Part shown: piece after piece, positions 34,301-45,260 of the stretch
Layout of the letters: every line of letters begins with the position of its first letter
Position numbering within the stretch: position 1 is the first letter of the stretch
Source: Buddleja alternifolia
Taxonomy: Eukaryota; Streptophyta; Magnoliopsida; Lamiales; Scrophulariaceae
Assembly (NCBI GenBank): GCA_019426215.1
Contig: CM033392.1
Coordinates: 41,797,577 to 41,861,576, forward strand
DNA: 64,000 nucleotides
Direction of reading: 5' to 3'
Program-made: the position numbers and the translations under genes
The notes under the pieces: generated by a model
Database searches by the model: none
What the model was told of the DNA's origin: nothing
What the model saw: only the letters and a program-made list of their open reading frames with translations

Positions 34301-36932
34301 ATGAGCGAGGTGATCCTGACAATGATCTATCAACTTTGATGAATCCTCCCGAATGAGAGGAAGATTTGTACTCCAAGCTTAGAACCCTTTCCACTAGATC
34401 ATCTTTCTCCGAGTCCACTTGCATGGATTTCATAAGATTTTGTTCGAGAGAATTTTCAATTGTATTGTCCTGTAAATACTCAATAATCAACTGGTCAAAT
34501 GTATCAATTCGATAACACGAGTCATGATCAATAGGATGTTTAAGGACTTTGTAAACATCAAAGGTAACTTTGTCATCGCCCACATTCAAGGTAAGCTTAC
34601 CATTAGCAATGTCAATTACCGCCTTACCCGTGGCTAGGAATGGTCTCCCTAGGATTAATGGTACCTCCACATCTTCTTCCATGTCGAGTACTACGAAATC
34701 AACGGGAAAATAAAACTTGTCGACTTGGACAATAACGTCTTCGATTATCCCCTTGGGCCTCTTGATCGATCGGTCGGCTAGTTGAAGGCTCATTGAGGTC
34801 GGCTTGGGATTTCCAAGGCCTAGCTTTTTAAATAGTGAGTATGGAAGAAGATTGATGCTGGCCCCCGAGTCACATAACACCTTCTTGAATGATAGGGATC
34901 CAATCGTGCACGGGATTGTGAGGCTCCCGGGATCTTGGAGCTTAGTTGGCAATTTATTGAGCAATACGGCGGAGCATTCTTCCGTGAGGCACACCGTCTC
35001 ATTCTCTTCCCACTTCTGCTTGTTGGAGAGTATGTCCTTGAAGAACTTCACATAATTCGGCATTTGGAGAATGGCGTCAATAAACGGAATATTAATTCTC
35101 ACTTCCCGAAGGATTGCCAAAATTCGAAGAAAACTCGGATCCATCTCCTTTTTCTTCTCTTTGTGAGCATTTGGGAAGGGGAGACGAACTTCGATAGGGG
35201 GAGAAGGCATTGGATTAGACGGATGAAAACCCACTGAAACAGTAGGCGGCGCCTGGGCGCGTATATCGGCGCCTAGGCGCGGATCTGTGGGCGCCTGGGC
35301 GTGCATTTCGGGGCGCTCGGGCGCGGGATTCAGAAAATATGCATCTGGCAGGTTTGTGGGTGGCGCCTGGGCGCGTATATTGGCGCCTAGGCGCGGATCT
35401 ATAGGCGCCTGGGCGTGCAGGTCAGGGCGCTCGGGCGCGAGAAACAGAGAATTTTGTCCAGAACAGGGTAGATCAGGCGCCTGGGCGTGCATGTCGGGGC
35501 GCTCGGGCGCGGATGTACTGGCAGTGTCATTCTCCAATTGTTTGCCACTTCTCAAGGCTATGGCATTGCATTGGGCCTTCGGGTTCTTTTCCGTGTCGCT
35601 TGGGAGAGTCCCCGGGGCTCTACCGTTAACCGCATTAGAAAGTTGCGCCACTTGTGTTCGAAAATCCTTCATCTCCATACACATATCCTTTATCATACCC
35701 CGAAGTTCGTTGAAAGATGTATCGGACTTTTTCATGTGAGCATCTAGTTTCTCATCGATTGTGGGAGGTCGCATTTGCACTTGACCTTGACCTTGTCCAT
35801 TGAAATTGCCTTGCCTCGGGGGTGGGTTATTGAAGGGTGGCCGTGGAGCTTGATAGATCCCCGGTTGATAGATCCCCGGTTGTGCGTTCTGTGCGGGGTT
35901 GGGCCTTTTTGGAAAATTCTCGGGTATATGAAAGTTCATCCGAGGTTGATTTTGATTTCCCACATAATTAACATTGCCAACCTCCGGTTCCAAGACTACT
36001 ACTTCCTCAATACAAGCAACCTTTTTAGAGGATGAGGCCTCTTCATCGTCGGGGTAAAGCTCGTCTTCTCGGGCCAACTGTTCGACTTTGTCCCATACAC
36101 TTTGACAGTCTAACCCAAGGAGATCTCCTCCCGCACCCGCGTTGAGTCTATGCCGAATACGTGACCTAACCCCATCATAGAAATGGAGTACTTGTTCATT
36201 CAACCCAAAATTATGATCGGGACATTTACGGAGCATGCCCTTATATCTAGCCCAAGCCTCGGCTAAAGATTCATTGCTCCTTTGCCTAAACCCTTTTATA
36301 TTACTCCGTAGCTCATTGATTTTTGAGGGTGGAAAGAATTTATTTAAAAAGGCATCGACCAACTCACTCCATGTTGTAATACATTGTGGAGGTAAGGATT
36401 TGTACCATGTTGTCGCCCTATCCTTCAATGAGAAATGGAAGACTCTTAGACGAATCGCATCAAGATCTCGTGGGTGATATTGAATGGTCACAAGAGCCTC
36501 ATCTATGGTTTCCAAATGAGCGTGTGGTGATTCGTGCGGTTCTCCATAGAAAGGATCTCCTTGCACCATATTAAAAATGTGAGCCGGAATGTGGTAGTTT
36601 GGTGTGAAGAAATTAGGCACGACTACGGGCCCCGGAATGGTATGGACCCTAGGTGGTAAGCTACCCCGAACCGACGGGAGTTGTGGAGGAGGTACCGCTT
36701 GCATGGCTTGTAGAACACCTTGTAACCACTCCCTAGTTTCCGGTGAGTTCATGTCCGGGAAATTTCCATTCGGGTTTTGGTTGAGATTATTGGCCATTTC
36801 TCTTGCTCGCCTACTAGTCCGAAGAACTCGTTCAATTTCGGGCTCCAACTCGTATAGAGGCTTGTTTGAGGAGCGGGTCATGCACCTCAAGAACCTAACA
36901 ATTAAATACAAGAACAAAATTAGACTAATCAC
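31380..36932 (-). CDS. Athila gag-pol polyprotein (1850 codons, intact)
   Basis: A single open frame. The start is probably Met 18 (MTRSSNKP, base 36881), since similarity to the derivative copy is clear from there. Domains: gag about 100-290 ([34 protein letters not shown]); a repeat segment (475-565) with [14 protein letters not shown] units; protease at 688 ([10 protein letters not shown]); reverse transcriptase about 945-1140 with FMDD at 1130-1133; RNase H from about 1275 ([13 protein letters not shown]) with [11 protein letters not shown] at 1343; integrase zinc finger H1489, H1496, C1527, C1530 and catalytic D1559, D1618, E1654. The C-terminus has the WSGPFLI segment but no chromodomain. 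The usual gag zinc knuckle is not visible, though VNYVGN, which normally follows it in this clade, is present. All catalytic residues are intact. Confidence 0.96.
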   Translation of the reverse strand: MISLILFLYLIVRFLRCMTRSSNKPLYELEPEIERVLRTSRRAREMANNLNQNPNGNFPDMNSPETREWLQGVLQAMQAVPPPQLPSVRGSLPPRVHTIPGPVVVPNFFTPNYHIPAHIFNMVQGDPFYGEPHESPHAHLETIDEALVTIQYHPRDLDAIRLRVFHFSLKDRATTWYKSLPPQCITTWSELVDAFLNKFFPPSKINELRSNIKGFRQRSNESLAEAWARYKGMLRKCPDHNFGLNEQVLHFYDGVRSRIRHRLNAGAGGDLLGLDCQSVWDKVEQLAREDELYPDDEEASSSKKVACIEEVVVLEPEVGNVNYVGNQNQPRMNFHIPENFPKRPNPAQNAQPGIYQPGIYQAPRPPFNNPPPRQGNFNGQGQGQVQMRPPTIDEKLDAHMKKSDTSFNELRGMIKDMCMEMKDFRTQVAQLSNAVNGRAPGTLPSDTEKNPKAQCNAIALRSGKQLENDTASTSAPERPDMHAQAPDLPCSGQNSLFLAPERPDLHAQAPIDPRLGANIRAQAPPTNLPDAYFLNPAPERPEMHAQAPTDPRLGADIRAQAPPTVSVGFHPSNPMPSPPIEVRLPFPNAHKEKKKEMDPSFLRILAILREVRINIPFIDAILQMPNYVKFFKDILSNKQKWEENETVCLTEECSAVLLNKLPTKLQDPGSLTIPCTIGSLSFKKVLCDSGASINLLPYSLFKKLGLGNPKPTSMSLQLADRSIKRPKGIIEDVIVQVDKFYFPVDFVVLDMEEDVEVPLILGRPFLATGKAVIDIANGKLTLNVGDDKVTFDVYKVLKHPIDHDSCYRIDTFDQLIIEYLQDNTIENSLEQNLMKSMQVDSEKDDLVERVLSLEYKSSSHSGGFIKVDRSLSGSPRSSIEEPPSLELKPLPSHLKYVYLNDDETLPLIISSSLSRSQEEQLMTVLRSHKRAFGWKLADIKGISPAICMHKILMEDSTKPTRQPQRISNPQIQEVVKNEVIKLLDSGIIYPISDSAWVSPTQVVPKKGGITVIENANNELIPTRIISGWRVCIDYRKLNDATRKDHFPLPFIDQMLERLAGHDFYCFLDGYSGYNQIAIDPEDQEKTTFTCPYGTFAYRRMPFGLCNAPATFQRCMMAIFHDMVEDFLEIFMDDFSVFGTTFDICLAHLNVVLKRCEETNLVLNWEKCHLMVREGIVLGHKISQKGIEVDQAKIEVIEKLPPPTSVKAVRSFLGHAGFYRRFILNFSKIAKSLSNLLVKDAPFDFNSSCMQAFLDLKERLVSAPIMSPPDWSLPFELMCDASDTAVGAVLGQRKEKVFRTIYYASKTLNDAQLNYATTEKELLAIVFAFDKFHSYLVLNKVIVYTDHSALKYLLAKKDAKPRLLRWILLLQEFDLEIKDKKGTENVVADHLSRLELVNDPLDEIPIREEFPDEHLLAISDKISPWYANFANYIVMGRLPPDITFHQKKKFLFDVKQYLWDELFLFKVCADGLIRRCIPETDVHAILSHCHDMAVGGHFGPSKTVAKILQSGFFWPTLVKDAHHYVKSCDRCQRMGNISKHHETPLNSMLECELFDVWGVDFMGPFPSSYSNKYILVAVDYVSKWVEAVALPTNDARVVTHFLKKHIFTQFGTPRAIISDGGTHFCNKQFELLLTKYGVKHKILTPYHPQTSGQVEVSNREIKRILEKTVNASRKDWSLKLDDALWAYRTAYKTPIGMSPYRLVFGKTCHLPVELEHRAYWAIKFLNLDSQSVGTQRLLQLNELEEWRHLAYENAKLYKERTKMWHDKHILPREFHKGERVLLYNSRLRLFNGKLKSRWSGPFLISHIYPSGAVELTTDKGHTFLVNAQRLKPYLGMDGPRDKESFILADPS
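35238..35515 (-). repeat. GGCGCC-word repeats inside the gag-protease linker
   Basis: Repeated GGCGCCTGGGCGCG, GGCGCCTAGGCGCGGAT and GGGGCGCTCGGGCGCG words on the plus strand code for [17 protein letters not shown] and [12 protein letters not shown] units (residues 475-565). This is the same word family as the LTR boxes and the 50-bp minisatellite. Confidence 0.9.
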
Positions 36933-37015
36933 GAAAATAAAAGAAAATCAAGAAATAAACGAAAACTAAGAATTATGAAAAATGTAAACGAAAATCAAAA
37001 ACTAAAATAAACAAG

Positions 37016-37033
37016 TCCCCGGCAACGGCGCCA
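37016..37033 (-). other. Athila primer-binding site
   Basis: On the minus strand TGGCGCCGTTGCCGGGGA, the classic Athila/Tat-type site (tRNA-Asp in the literature), begins 6 bp after the 5' LTR end. Confidence 0.9.
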
Positions 37034-37039
37034 AAAACT

Positions 37040-38768
37040 TGACACGCTAAAAGCTAACGTGCTATGATAGCAAGTGCACTAGACGTATGTAGTAATAAGT
37101 GGACAAAAAGTCCGGGTTGTCGAACCACGAAAACTTGAATTTTAGTTTATGATCAATGAAAATGGATAAAAGTAGATTGCAATAAAACGAGTAAACAAGT
37201 GACGAACCAAAAAGAAACGAACTATAGATTAAATCTCACGTATGATAAAATGACTAAGGCACATGCTACAACCGAATCTACTCGTCAATATAGATGAGCT
37301 ACTCTTCGAATTATTAGACTCCTATTGCTTTGGTGGAAATATCTTAGATAATTATTACCCGATGTCTCGGCACATAATAATCCTATGATTAATTGATGGT
37401 TCTCTAAATATGTCTATCCGAGAATCTAATCAATAACCACGCATTAACGTTCTAGAGTTTCCCCGGATAAATCCGGCTAACCGCACCCGGAAATCTTTAC
37501 CTATTTCTAGGAGCAATTCCACATTAGTTTCGGATGATGTGTTGATTCATTTGAACCCTAACCTATCTTCTCTCGAATGACTAGACTAGGCAAGAAAGCA
37601 AGCATATGGTGATCAAGCACATGATTGTAATAAAAGCTCAAAATCAACACACAAAGCAATATGAGAATTAATACGAAAATTCACTTCACATATATTGATT
37701 CATAAATTGGCTTTCACATGGCCTTAGTTCTACAATATTAGCCTCTCATCAAAGCCTTAAGAAAATCTAATACAAACATATACATACTCATGGAAATAAA
37801 CATGTAAATGCAAATAATTAAAACTCCCTCAATTGATTGATGATGGATCCTTGCTTTTGAACTTCAATCCTTAACTCCTCTCTCTTTGTTCCCCTCCAAA
37901 AGTGATGAAGAATGGTGATGAATGATGATGAGTGAAAAGTGATGGCCAAAAATCCTCTCTCCCTCCCTTCCTCCCCGATCTCCTCGGTCAAGTGTGAAGA
38001 AAAATGCCTTAAGAAGACCCAAAATCTGAGCTCTAGTGTGTGTCTCCCCTAGTGTGTCCTCCACTACTCTTAAAGTGAGTAGTATAAAATTCCATAAAGT
38101 AGATCTACTAAGAAACATACTTATGACATCCCTCCCATACATGTGATGACCTCTTGGCTTTAAATGTTCCATTCCCCCATCAAATGATGATCTTTTGGCT
38201 GAAAAGAATCAAAATTCGGGTGTGGACACGCCTAGGCGTGGCATTACGGCGCTTGGGCGCCGTTATCAGAATGCTGAAATTAAATGCAATGTGTCCTGCG
38301 CAGCAATCGTATTTCATTCATAACTTTCTCCACGAAACTCCGATTTGGATGATTCAAGTCCTCATTTGAAGCTAACACATAGTTCTACAACATTGTAGAA
38401 GGGAACTTCATCCAATTCGGCCTCTAAACATACGGAAATAGCGCTCGAACGTGGAAAGTGGTGTAGATACGGCGCCCGGGCGTGGACAAGATGGCGCCTA
38501 GGCGTGGTAAGCAGAATGTTGACATTATTTGCATCTTGTCCGGCGCCTGGGCGTGGGTTTTTAGGCGCTTGGGCATAGGGGTGCGTAGCAATTTGGCCTA
38601 AACTTGTTTTATACGTCATTTTTCATCCCGTTCTTTGATTGTATCCATTTAAGACCTGAAATCACTTAATGCACGAATTAAACGCACATGTGGCAAGAAT
38701 CAAGCGATAAATGAACCTAAGAGATAAACGCAAAGGGGCTTAAAAACACGTAAAAATGCCTCTTATCA
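37040..38768 (-). repeat. 5' LTR of the Athila element
   Basis: 1729 bp, nearly identical to the 3' LTR. Visible differences are about 12 substitutions, of which 11 are transitions, plus two single-base deletions (near 38020 and 38033). Confidence 0.95.
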
Positions 38769-38773
38769 CACTC

Positions 38774-40143
38774 CCTGATTCATTCTATTATTTCTTCATA
38801 AACTTTGACATGAATGACATTGAGAGTTCATTAGCTGGGCTATTGGATAAACTCAAAGTCTCTCAAAATTGAATAAGGACGGACAAGTGGAATAATCCAT
38901 TGGCTATCACTGTTCCTAATTCATTGGATGAACGAAGGAAGGATGACAGCAATCAGTGAGTGAGAGCATCCAAGGGAATTCGCAACAAGGTGCAGCGAAG
39001 GATAATAAGATGGCAAGATATGAGGACAAGTGCGTATGATGCGGTGAGCTAGGCCACTGGAGGAGAGACTGTCCAAATATGAACAAAGGAGAGAAAGTTA
39101 AGGAACTTTATGTTTTCGAAACTAATTGTTCCATTACCATATATTTCGCTTCTTGGATTCTTGATTCAAGAGCTAATACTCATGTATGTTGTGTGAATTA
39201 GAATTCGGAATGAAGTAGGAAGGTGAGCCCTGATGAGGTGAAGATAAGAGTAGGCAGCGGGCAAAGCGTCGCAACTACTGAAATTGGATCTACCTCATTA
39301 CTTTTAAATTCTAGACATTTACTATTTCTGGATAATATTTTGGTTTCAATGGGCTTAAGAACATTGTTTCAATACCCGTTTTAGTTACACATGGTTATAC
39401 TTTCTGTTTTATTAACGAACATTGCAACATTTATTATGGTAATAAATTAGTAGGCTTTGCTTCTTTAGTGAATGGTTTGTACTACCTTAATGTCCAGAAT
39501 GAGTGTGCTGTTAATACTATACAAAAGAAATGTGGTAGGCAAGGAATTAACCAAAGATTAATTTGGCATCATAGACTAGGTCATGCTGGTGAGCACAAAA
39601 TTCACAAAATGGATAAAGATGGACTAATAGGTCCATTGGAATTGGATCCCTATCCTATTTGCGAATCTTGTCTCAAGGGCAAAATGGTTAGATCCCCCTT
39701 CATCGGGACTTTTGAAAGAGCCACACAAATCTTAGGTTTAGTGCATATCGATGTTTGTGGACCATTTAGAGAAATGGCTTGTGAAGGTTTCCTTTACTTT
39801 ATCACATTCACAGACGACTATTCAAGATATGGTCTAGTGTCCTTGATGAAGCATAAGTCTGAATCCATTGAAAGATTCAAAGAATTGAAAGCTTTGCTGG
39901 AAAATATATTTGGCAACATATAAAGGCTCTTCGATCTGACCGAGGAGGAGAATATATGAGTGCGGAGTTTTATGAATACCTTAGAGAGAATAATATAATA
40001 TTACAGCTCACACCTCCAGCAACACTACAGTTAAATGAAGTAGTCGAGCGAAGGAATCGAACTTTGTTGGACATGGTTCGCTCCATGTTCAGCTAAACTG
40101 ACTTATCCATTTCACTGTGGGGTCACACATTCCTTACAGCTGT
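38774..40143 (+). pseudogene. Copia B gag C-terminus, protease and integrase N-part
   Basis: The reading continues directly from 25575 when the Athila element and one CACTC are removed (LPDSFYYFFINF). Landmarks: a zinc knuckle near 39030-39072 with CX2CX4HX4C spacing but a TGA at one position; protease motif DSRANTHVC (about 39170), with the Gly of DSGA changed to Arg; open frame 39468-39923 with preintegrase RLGHAGEHKI, CESCLKGK and the integrase start HIDVCGPF and FTDDYSRYG; a one-base shift near 39918; then RSDRGGEY and VVERRNRTLLDMVRSM, which keep the catalytic Asp and Glu. A stop follows MFS. The CACTA element interrupts it at 40144. Confidence 0.9.
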
Positions 40144-40442
40144 CACTACTAAAGAAATGACCTATTACAGCAGTTTTTTTGGGCCTATTACAGCGGTTTT
40201 TTTGGGCCTATTATAGCGATTTTAACCGCTGTAATAGGTATCGCTGTTATATGGTTTGAACCTATTACAATGGTTAAAAATTGCTATAATAGGGTGAATC
40301 CTATGACAGCGGGTCAACCGGAACCGCTGTCATAGGGTCGTAAAAAAATAAATAAATTTTAATTCGAACCCTATGACAGCGGTTTAGCCGGAACCACTGT
40401 CATAGGGTCGGTTCCGGCTGAACCGCTGTCATAGGGTCGATT
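40144..40442. repeat. Left subterminal repeat array of the CACTA element
   Basis: About a dozen copies, in both orientations, of CCTATTACAGCGG or CCTATGACAGCGG, many paired as hairpins (for example CCTATGACAGCGG with AACCGCTGTCATAGG). Such repeats are the usual binding sites of the CACTA accessory protein. Confidence 0.9.
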
Positions 40443-40741
40443 TTTTTTTTCTTTTTTATATTTTACCCCTATTATGGTAATATTTCTGTACAGTAATATT
40501 CAATAAACCAACCCAACAAATTTCAACTACACAGTAAAACATATTCAACATAAACAACAACCACCCCAAACTTCAATATTACCATCTCTTTCCTCCAACA
40601 ACAAAATGTTATGATCTCCAACAAATGATCACGTGTTAATTTACAATCAACTAATTAAATTACTGATGACAATTTAAACACAATAAATCAAATCACAATT
40701 TACAACAAGTCACAGTGTACAAAAAATACATTACCTAATTT
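40443..40741. other. AT-rich 3' flank of the protease-bearing CACTA gene
   Basis: No gene is seen; probably the 3' UTR of the minus-strand gene that ends at 40742. Confidence 0.5.
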
Positions 40742-42466
40742 CTAAGGAGCTGCTAAGAAAATGTAACGTGCCACTTCGCAGGGTACTTCATCAATTTGCT
40801 CTTGAGTATAGAAGGATTGAGAATCATGAAAGTACTGCAAGATATATATAGAGATTAATTGCAAACTGAAATGACGTTTCAATTACCTACCAAAGGTCTA
40901 ATAACTTCAAAAGGAATAGAAATTAAGTATATATTAGGATTATGCATACCGCTGTTGGGATTATAGATTGTCTGTGGCTAATAACCTCTTTCATGAATCT
41001 CATAACGGAGTAGCCACAATCCACCTCATTGGTTTGCCGGGGGCACTACAAAAGTAATCAAAGTTACGTTGTATTAGAACACTAACTTCTATACGAATAT
41101 ATAATCTCTTGAAACTAAAAACGCTAACCTTTATTTTAAACCATTGACAGGCCTAGTTTTTGGATTTCTTGGAATGGTTGTTGCGATTTGCACCAAATAT
41201 GTGCACAGCCCTATAAAAAATATAAAAAACAAGGAAATATGTCAAAAACAAGCAATTATGTGAAATAAATATACACTTTAAAAAAATATTAAATATAATG
41301 GATACATTGATTCAATGAAAAACTTACTGATTGATTTTTTGTGTCATATCATCTCAGTAACCCGGCTCACCATGCAAAGAATCCAGATAGTAAACGACCT
41401 CTTGAAATGGATCAATTGCAAGCAACAACCAATGTCTCCTAAAAAGCATTCAAAAGATAAAGTTCAATTTTTTTTTTGCGTAACTAGTTTTACAAATTAA
41501 AGTTGAGTCTTTAGTAGCTCACCCGGTGTTGTAAGGTGCAAGAAATAACTTATTCATTTGTGCACTTTGTATCATAGCACGTGCTATGTACTGCACTTGT
41601 TGAATTTGCGGGCTTGTTCTCGCAGATATGAAATGTGGGCTAAGGAACCCGAAACTTGCTTCTTTCCCTTCGGGGATCACGTACTTAACCCACAAACATC
41701 TAAATTGAGCATAAAAATGAATTTCGAGTAACGAAAATAATCATAGTTCAGATGTAATAAAATAATTAAAAACTTACTTTATGTATGCTGTAATGATAGA
41801 GGCTCCTATCTCTTTTTGACACAGAAGGTGACAAATCACCTCCTTCCCAATATACTATGGGAATGCAAAATTCACAATGGGTTCCTCAATGTCTATAGTG
41901 ATCTGGGCACTAATAGACATCATCTTCGTGTACTTTCCCAGAAATAAAAGGTCATCAGGGAGTCCATCTAGTTGAAGGTCTGCACATCTGTCACCTTCAC
42001 GTGCAGACTTGGCCACTGGAAATTTTCCTTTAACAGCTGACTGCTTCGACGTCCTTGATTTCTGGTTTCCAGATGATTTGGATGGTCTAAGAGACTATTT
42101 AAGCAAAGAAAATAAAACATGAATGTTACACACCAAAGTATATTTAGTAACCTCAAACAAATTATTATAATTTATTAATGACTAGCTATTAATTACATAC
42201 CGGTGCATCAGTGACAATGACAAGAATCGCTGGCCAAGCAACAAAGGTACCCAGAGCACTAGAAATGATGATCATTGCATCATTGAGAGGGACAGATAGG
42301 GGTGTATCCGCCTCAACTGCAGTGTCAATGTGCACTTTCACATGGTTGGTCGCTAATGGACAATTGTGAAGTATTCTATCAATCACCGATCGATTTTACA
42401 TCTGTCCTTTAGCTACCACACTATATGACGGTGATGAAACTGCTAATTGACATGGAGCGATAACCT

Positions 42467-42497
<31 letters not shown>

Positions 42498-44017
42498 CAA
42501 CATTATATTAGAAAGTTTGGTGTGATTTATAGAAATAGAGAGTTGGAAGTTACATTATCAATAAACAAGTTAAATCATTACCTCAGGAAGCATCTTATAA
42601 ACTGGTTCTGGGCTGCTATCTTTAAAAGAAATCACCTCATCTTCATGTGGCTAACGCGAGTTAGGCGCTTCCAAAACATCAATTCGGTGTTGTATGGCAA
42701 GCATAGTTTCAGAGAGGTTTTTCATCATGTTTCTCAAGCTTTCCATCTCCATTTCTTTAGCAGGGTTTGGATCCGTAAAATAGTCTCTTTGTGAGACCCC
42801 AAAGCCAACACCCCTAACGCGACCCAGATGCTCTTTCTTTTTAAGAGCTTTAGCCAATAGGTCTCGACTCTTCTCATTTCCACTATGGCTAGTACTCTCT
42901 TGTGAAATGCTCTCCTATAATAATACATTTTAAAAAATAAAAAAATTAGTGAACTTTGTTCTTTCAATAGTATTTCAAAACAAACATACAAGACATTATA
43001 GAGCTAAAATTGCAAATAACTCACCATTTCATTCACTACTCTTCGAATATTGTCGTTATCAATTTGATTTGTTTTATCGGAACGACAATCCTCCACACGA
43101 GTGCTCGTGTCACTTCTGTGCAATCGGATCCTGCATCCCTTCTTCTATTCATCTATATTTTCATTAAAAATATATATTTATAAACATAGAATTTTTATTA
43201 AAAAAATTGTAAGGATTCGCTGCTAAATGAAATACATACCTCAATTTACTCCACAAGAGCATGTCCAAGACTCGCTTTCCGGTAAGGATATTCAGGTTCC
43301 TTTGCTCTTTCCTGATTTTCCCTACTTAGTTTCTATTTATTACATTATCAAATTATTAGCTAAATATAAACGCAATAACCAACAAATGAAACCGTAAATT
43401 AAAATGACTAGCTACCTGAAACTCTTCACTTAGGCGAACAATCTAAAAATGCCGTCCAATTGGCTTGAGGTATCTCATATTGTGGGGGTGGGTTGTCATT
43501 AATGTTTCCATCATCATCTCGCACCCACCTTCTACTCAAGTAGCTCCTGAAGTTACGTGCTAGCTTCCCAACTTCTGCAAGTACGTACTTTTGTCTACTT
43601 TCCTCAATATCAAATGCCAACTACAAAAACAAACAACAAAGTATATATGAAATTATAATTTAGACAAAATTAAATCAACAAAAAATACATTAACACTTAC
43701 AAATATGATAATATTCAAATTACCTTCATTTCATCCCAAATGTTTCTTTTTATTGGTGATGGGACTTTTCTCCAATCACTCATGGTAATCGACACCTTCT
43801 GCTGAGCCAAGACTCCTATATAACCAACAAATGTTGATTTGTTTGGATTAACTGCCTGGCCTCTGTCATTCCAGCCGACAGGTAGCCTTATACCTTGACT
43901 TCTGGCTTTGATAACTTTTTTCATAGCCGTGATACCTCTCCGTATCTCCTTATCATGACGGCTATCTGATCCATATACATCATCCTCAGGAAAGCTACCA
44001 GTGGGATCTGAAGCCAT
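40742..44017 (-). pseudogene. CACTA second gene: Ptta/En-Spm transposase domain plus Ulp1-like (C48) protease
   Basis: A many-exon minus-strand gene. Start MASDPTGSF (44017). Exon 1 ends IWDEMK before a GTAATT donor (about 43726). Exon 2 (43620-43435) has KYVLAEVGKLARNFRSYL, matching the plant Ptta/En-Spm family. A later exon has KKKEHLGRVRGVGFGV (about 42835). The 3' exons form a Ulp1-like cysteine protease: HWLLLAIDPFQEVVYYLDSL (about 41430-41370) with the catalytic His; CPRQTNEVDCGYSVMRFMKEV (about 41040-40980) with oxyanion Gln and catalytic Cys; and YTQEQIDEVPCEVARYIF before the stop at 40742. Damage: a frameshift near 43440 and a stop in the KASLGHALVE exon, so probably a pseudogene. 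Exon borders are by eye. Confidence 0.75.
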
Positions 44018-44340
44018 CGACCTACAAAAGCCAAAAAATAGAGAAGTTAGATTCATATAAATTTGACAATAATAATTTTAAAATAGAAGTAATAACTACA
44101 GAAGTTAGGTTCATTCCCATTATTCTAGAACAAATTTGGCAGAGTAACGGCGCAAAAATTTGTACCAAGTTCTCGACTTAATCTTCCCCCAAACTTGCAA
44201 CCACAACAAACCCAGCAATTACAAATATTGATCACCAGTTGAATCACGTAAATCACAACAACTAAGTATAAATATAGATTACCAGTTGGATCAATGTATC
44301 CTAAACCAAAAAATAAACAAAATTTAATCTCCAATTAAAC
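44018..44340 (-). promoter_or_regulatory. Upstream leader of the protease-bearing CACTA gene
   Basis: Contains a ~90-bp block (44118-44210, ACCAAGTTCTCGACTTAATC) and GATCACCAGTTG words that are both repeated upstream of the transposase gene (48463-49130). This suggests a shared promoter or leader. Confidence 0.55.
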
Positions 44341-44504
44341 GTAATTAACCCCCAGCTAACCCAAATTAACCTTAAATTCAGTCAAGCCCCTATTTTCCTT
44401 CCAGAAAAATAGGCAAATCTCAAGAAAATAAATTTTCTAGCAACTAAGTATAAATATTGATCAAAAAATAAGTCTATCATACAATTATGAAATAAGTTCA
44501 AATA

Positions 44505-45260
44505 CCTTTCATCGTTTTCTTTTTGTCATTAGCTTAGCAGTCTTTTGCTTCCCATCGGTACGATCATTTTTTTTAGTACACCGACGAACTGATGGATTAA
44601 TCAATATCCCCTCTTGGTGATCTTGTCGCATTACACTAAGTGAGAGAAGCTTGTAGAAGAAGATCTTCATTGGTGCTGAAATCTGTGTGATCAAGGAGCC
44701 CGAGATCATTTTCACCCATTTACTATCTTATAGAAGATTCTGTGTGATTCTTTGATAATCATCTTAGTAAACTCCCTCCAAGTGAAAAAGGAGAAGAAGG
44801 ACGTAGCTGGGATTACATCACCCAGTGAACCTTATATATCTTGTGTCATTTACATTTATTATTGTCTTACTTTATATTTTCCTAATTACTTTGAAAAAGA
44901 CAAGCACGACTATTTAACCAAAACGAACACTAAAGCTTTAAAATCATTTTCGCTGTGCTAACCCTGATTAAGTGATTTAAGCATTACCCTACTTAGGGAA
45001 TTTGCCGAAATCACTAAGTCTAAGTTATCTTTACTATAGCGCCTGACCCAAGCACTCTGCTTCCTAGGCGTTCTAATCTTTAAAAGTGATACGAATTTTT
45101 GGAGTCGAAAAAGGCTTCAGGGTCTATTCAATTCGCCCCCCCTTGTAGACCCTTTCGTATGCCACTTGGGACCACCAGCTTCCCATCGGTATAACCATTT
45201 TTTTAGTATGCCGACGAACTGATGGATTGATCCATATCCCCTCTTGGTGATCTTGTTGCA
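44505..45260 (-). repeat. Duplicated fragment of the transposase C-terminal region
   Basis: Bases 44548-44636 and 45178-45262 are close copies (both contain CCGACGAACTGATGGATT and CCCCTCTTGGTGATCTTGT). The 45178 copy belongs to the transposase ORF; the other is a stray fragment. About 420 bp of unrelated AT-rich sequence lies between, possibly a later insertion. A TTCAATTCGCCCCCCC tract stands at 45127-45142. Confidence 0.75.

Larger units (their letters stand above)
25581..38768 (-). mobile_element. Complete Athila-type Ty3/gypsy element
   Basis: 13,188 bp in reverse orientation inside gag of copia B, with perfect TSD CACTC (25576-25580 and 38769-38773). The order in its own direction is 5' LTR (38768-37040), primer site, 1850-codon gag-pol, spacer with minisatellite, 438-codon third ORF, long 3' region, polypurine tract and 3' LTR. 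The two LTRs (1729 and 1731 bp) differ by about a dozen substitutions, nearly all transitions, and two single-base indels, so the insertion is recent. Both long frames are open, so it may be autonomous. Confidence 0.95.

Noticed and set aside
35287..35739. 150-aa plus-strand frame over the Athila gag
   Set aside because: Antisense shadow of the gag HAQAP repeats.
42447..43167. Plus-strand frames across the CACTA second gene
   Set aside because: Antisense to recognisable Ptta/En-Spm exons.
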